DNA of 34,118 nucleotides from an uncultured Acidovorax sp. (GTDB lineage: Bacteria; Pseudomonadota; Gammaproteobacteria; Burkholderiales; Burkholderiaceae_C). Every line of letters starts with the position of its first letter. The first letter of the stretch is position 1. The notes beneath the pieces are model-generated. The model was not told the DNA's origin and did no database searches. It saw only the letters and a program-made list of their open reading frames with translations. This document shows positions 33,518 to 34,118 of the stretch, one piece after another. The stretch covers positions 1-34,118 of the forward strand of contig CAJYHL010000026.1 in assembly GCA_913774625.1 (NCBI GenBank), in the 5' to 3' direction. Made by a program: the position numbers and the translations under genes.

Positions 33518-34118
33518 CCACCAACCCTCCCACGCTCCCACCCTTGCCGGGCGGCAAGCCCGCCGTGCTGTGCGCCGCCAGTTGCCAGAAGTGCGCCAAG
33601 CGCGGCCTGCCCTGGGTGGCCGTGATCGACACCGTCGTGGACAAGGCCGACGCAGCGCGGCTGGCCCAGGCCGGCCACAGCTATCCGGCAGCCTTCGATG
33701 CGGAGTTCGCCGGCCTGAGGCGCGCAGCCACCGTACCGGCGGCACGGCTTCCCGGCGCAGGCTTCGTGTGGGTGCTGTACGAGGACATCGGCCGCTGGGA
33801 CATCTGGGAGACCTTCGCCGACGGCAGCAACCGCCTGCTGCTGCAGAAGGTTTCGCCGCAGGACTATGCGAAGCAGTCGCCCGGCCTGAAGCCCTCCACC
33901 GACGAGCAGGTCTGCGCCCGCGGCGCGGCCAATCTGGGCGCCGGCTTCTTCACCATCAGCGGCGCCATCAGCCACCGCAGCGTCTGGCTGGCCTTCACCG
34001 CCCACCTGCTCGCGCCAGCCGTGCTTAGAACGTGTTTACGATCTCCCAGGGGTCGCGCAGCGGTGTGGGCGGGATGGGATGCAAGGCGCGGTGCGCAGTG
34101 GATAGCCGTGCTATCCAC
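33514..34118 (+). pseudogene. Type VI effector, VasX-N-like N-terminus, apparently interrupted and incomplete
   Basis: Open from the ATG at 33514 to the window end. Residues about 19-40 (LCAASCQKCAKRGLPWVAVI) match the CxxCxxRGLP start of VasX N-terminal/BTH_I2691-type T6SS effectors. FVWVLYEDIGRWDIWETFADG and SHRSVWLAFTAHLL are also typical. After LLAPAV (about base 34023) the text becomes Arg/Trp-rich and unlike the family (RTCLRSPRGRAAVWAGWDARR). It coincides with repeat- or IS-like DNA that ends in a GTGGATAGC hairpin. The effector, normally about 800-1000 aa, may therefore be broken here. The real C-terminus cannot be seen. Family moderate, disruption inferred. Confidence 0.55.
34024..34118. 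repeat. Probable repeat or IS end, running off the window
   Basis: From TTAGAACGTGTTTACGATCT onward the sequence no longer fits the effector gene. It contains a perfect 9-bp hairpin GTGGATAGC-CGT-GCTATCCAC at 34098-34118. No transposase is visible in the 95 bases available. Identity as an IS end versus a dispersed intergenic repeat is open. Confidence 0.4.

Overview
The window looks like a chromosomal segment of a high-GC betaproteobacterium of the Comamonadaceae (Acidovorax/Paracidovorax-like). The grounds are overall base composition, the type of the urease, AcoR and hybrid-kinase genes, and the short GATTGCTATT/AATAGCAATC terminator that is common in that family. The assignment is inference from sequence reading; no database was searched.

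Layout. 1-2.4 kb: the end of an aryl aldehyde dehydrogenase gene, a coniferyl-alcohol-dehydrogenase-like SDR and a small Rho-N/SAP-like protein. 2.5-5.1 kb (-): a CHASE4-PAS-GGDEF-EAL cyclic-di-GMP protein whose EAL site is degenerate. 5.5-6.7 kb (+): a lipoprotein coupled to a secreted beta-rich protein of unknown function. 6.8-14.3 kb (-): four tightly packed genes, in transcription order a lipoprotein metallophosphoesterase, a MauG-type dihaem protein, an NCS1-permease/Cys-rich/hybrid histidine kinase fusion and a LuxR-type response regulator.

14.5-20.4 kb (+): the urease cluster ureA-hupE/ureJ-ureB-ureC-ureE-ureF-ureG. It has no ureD in the window, and a Doc/AbrB toxin-antitoxin module lies backwards between ureC and ureE. 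A tRNA-Ser(UGA) follows at 20.57 kb.

20.8-25.8 kb (-): a visibly less GC-rich island next to the tRNA. It holds a short prokaryotic Argonaute system (Sir2-APAZ plus catalytically dead MID-PIWI Ago, a SPARSA-type abortive defence) followed by two more genes. One is an uncharacterised 153-aa protein and the other a 278-aa protein with a PD-(D/E)XK nuclease signature. The two are coupled to each other and lie 30 nt downstream of ago. This four-gene arrangement is the strongest candidate for an undescribed system or extension in the window.

25.9-32.0 kb: a butanediol/acetoin- or ketone-type catabolic operon (-) of an NTF2-FMO fusion, an SDR and a zinc butanediol-dehydrogenase-like enzyme. It has a textbook -24/-12 sigma-54 promoter and a perfect palindromic upstream site, and is divergent from an AcoR-type sigma-54 activator (+). 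32.0-34.1 kb: a palindromic intergenic repeat, then a DUF4123 chaperone coupled to a VasX-N-like type VI effector. The effector's reading frame appears to run into repeat or insertion-element-like DNA at the window end.
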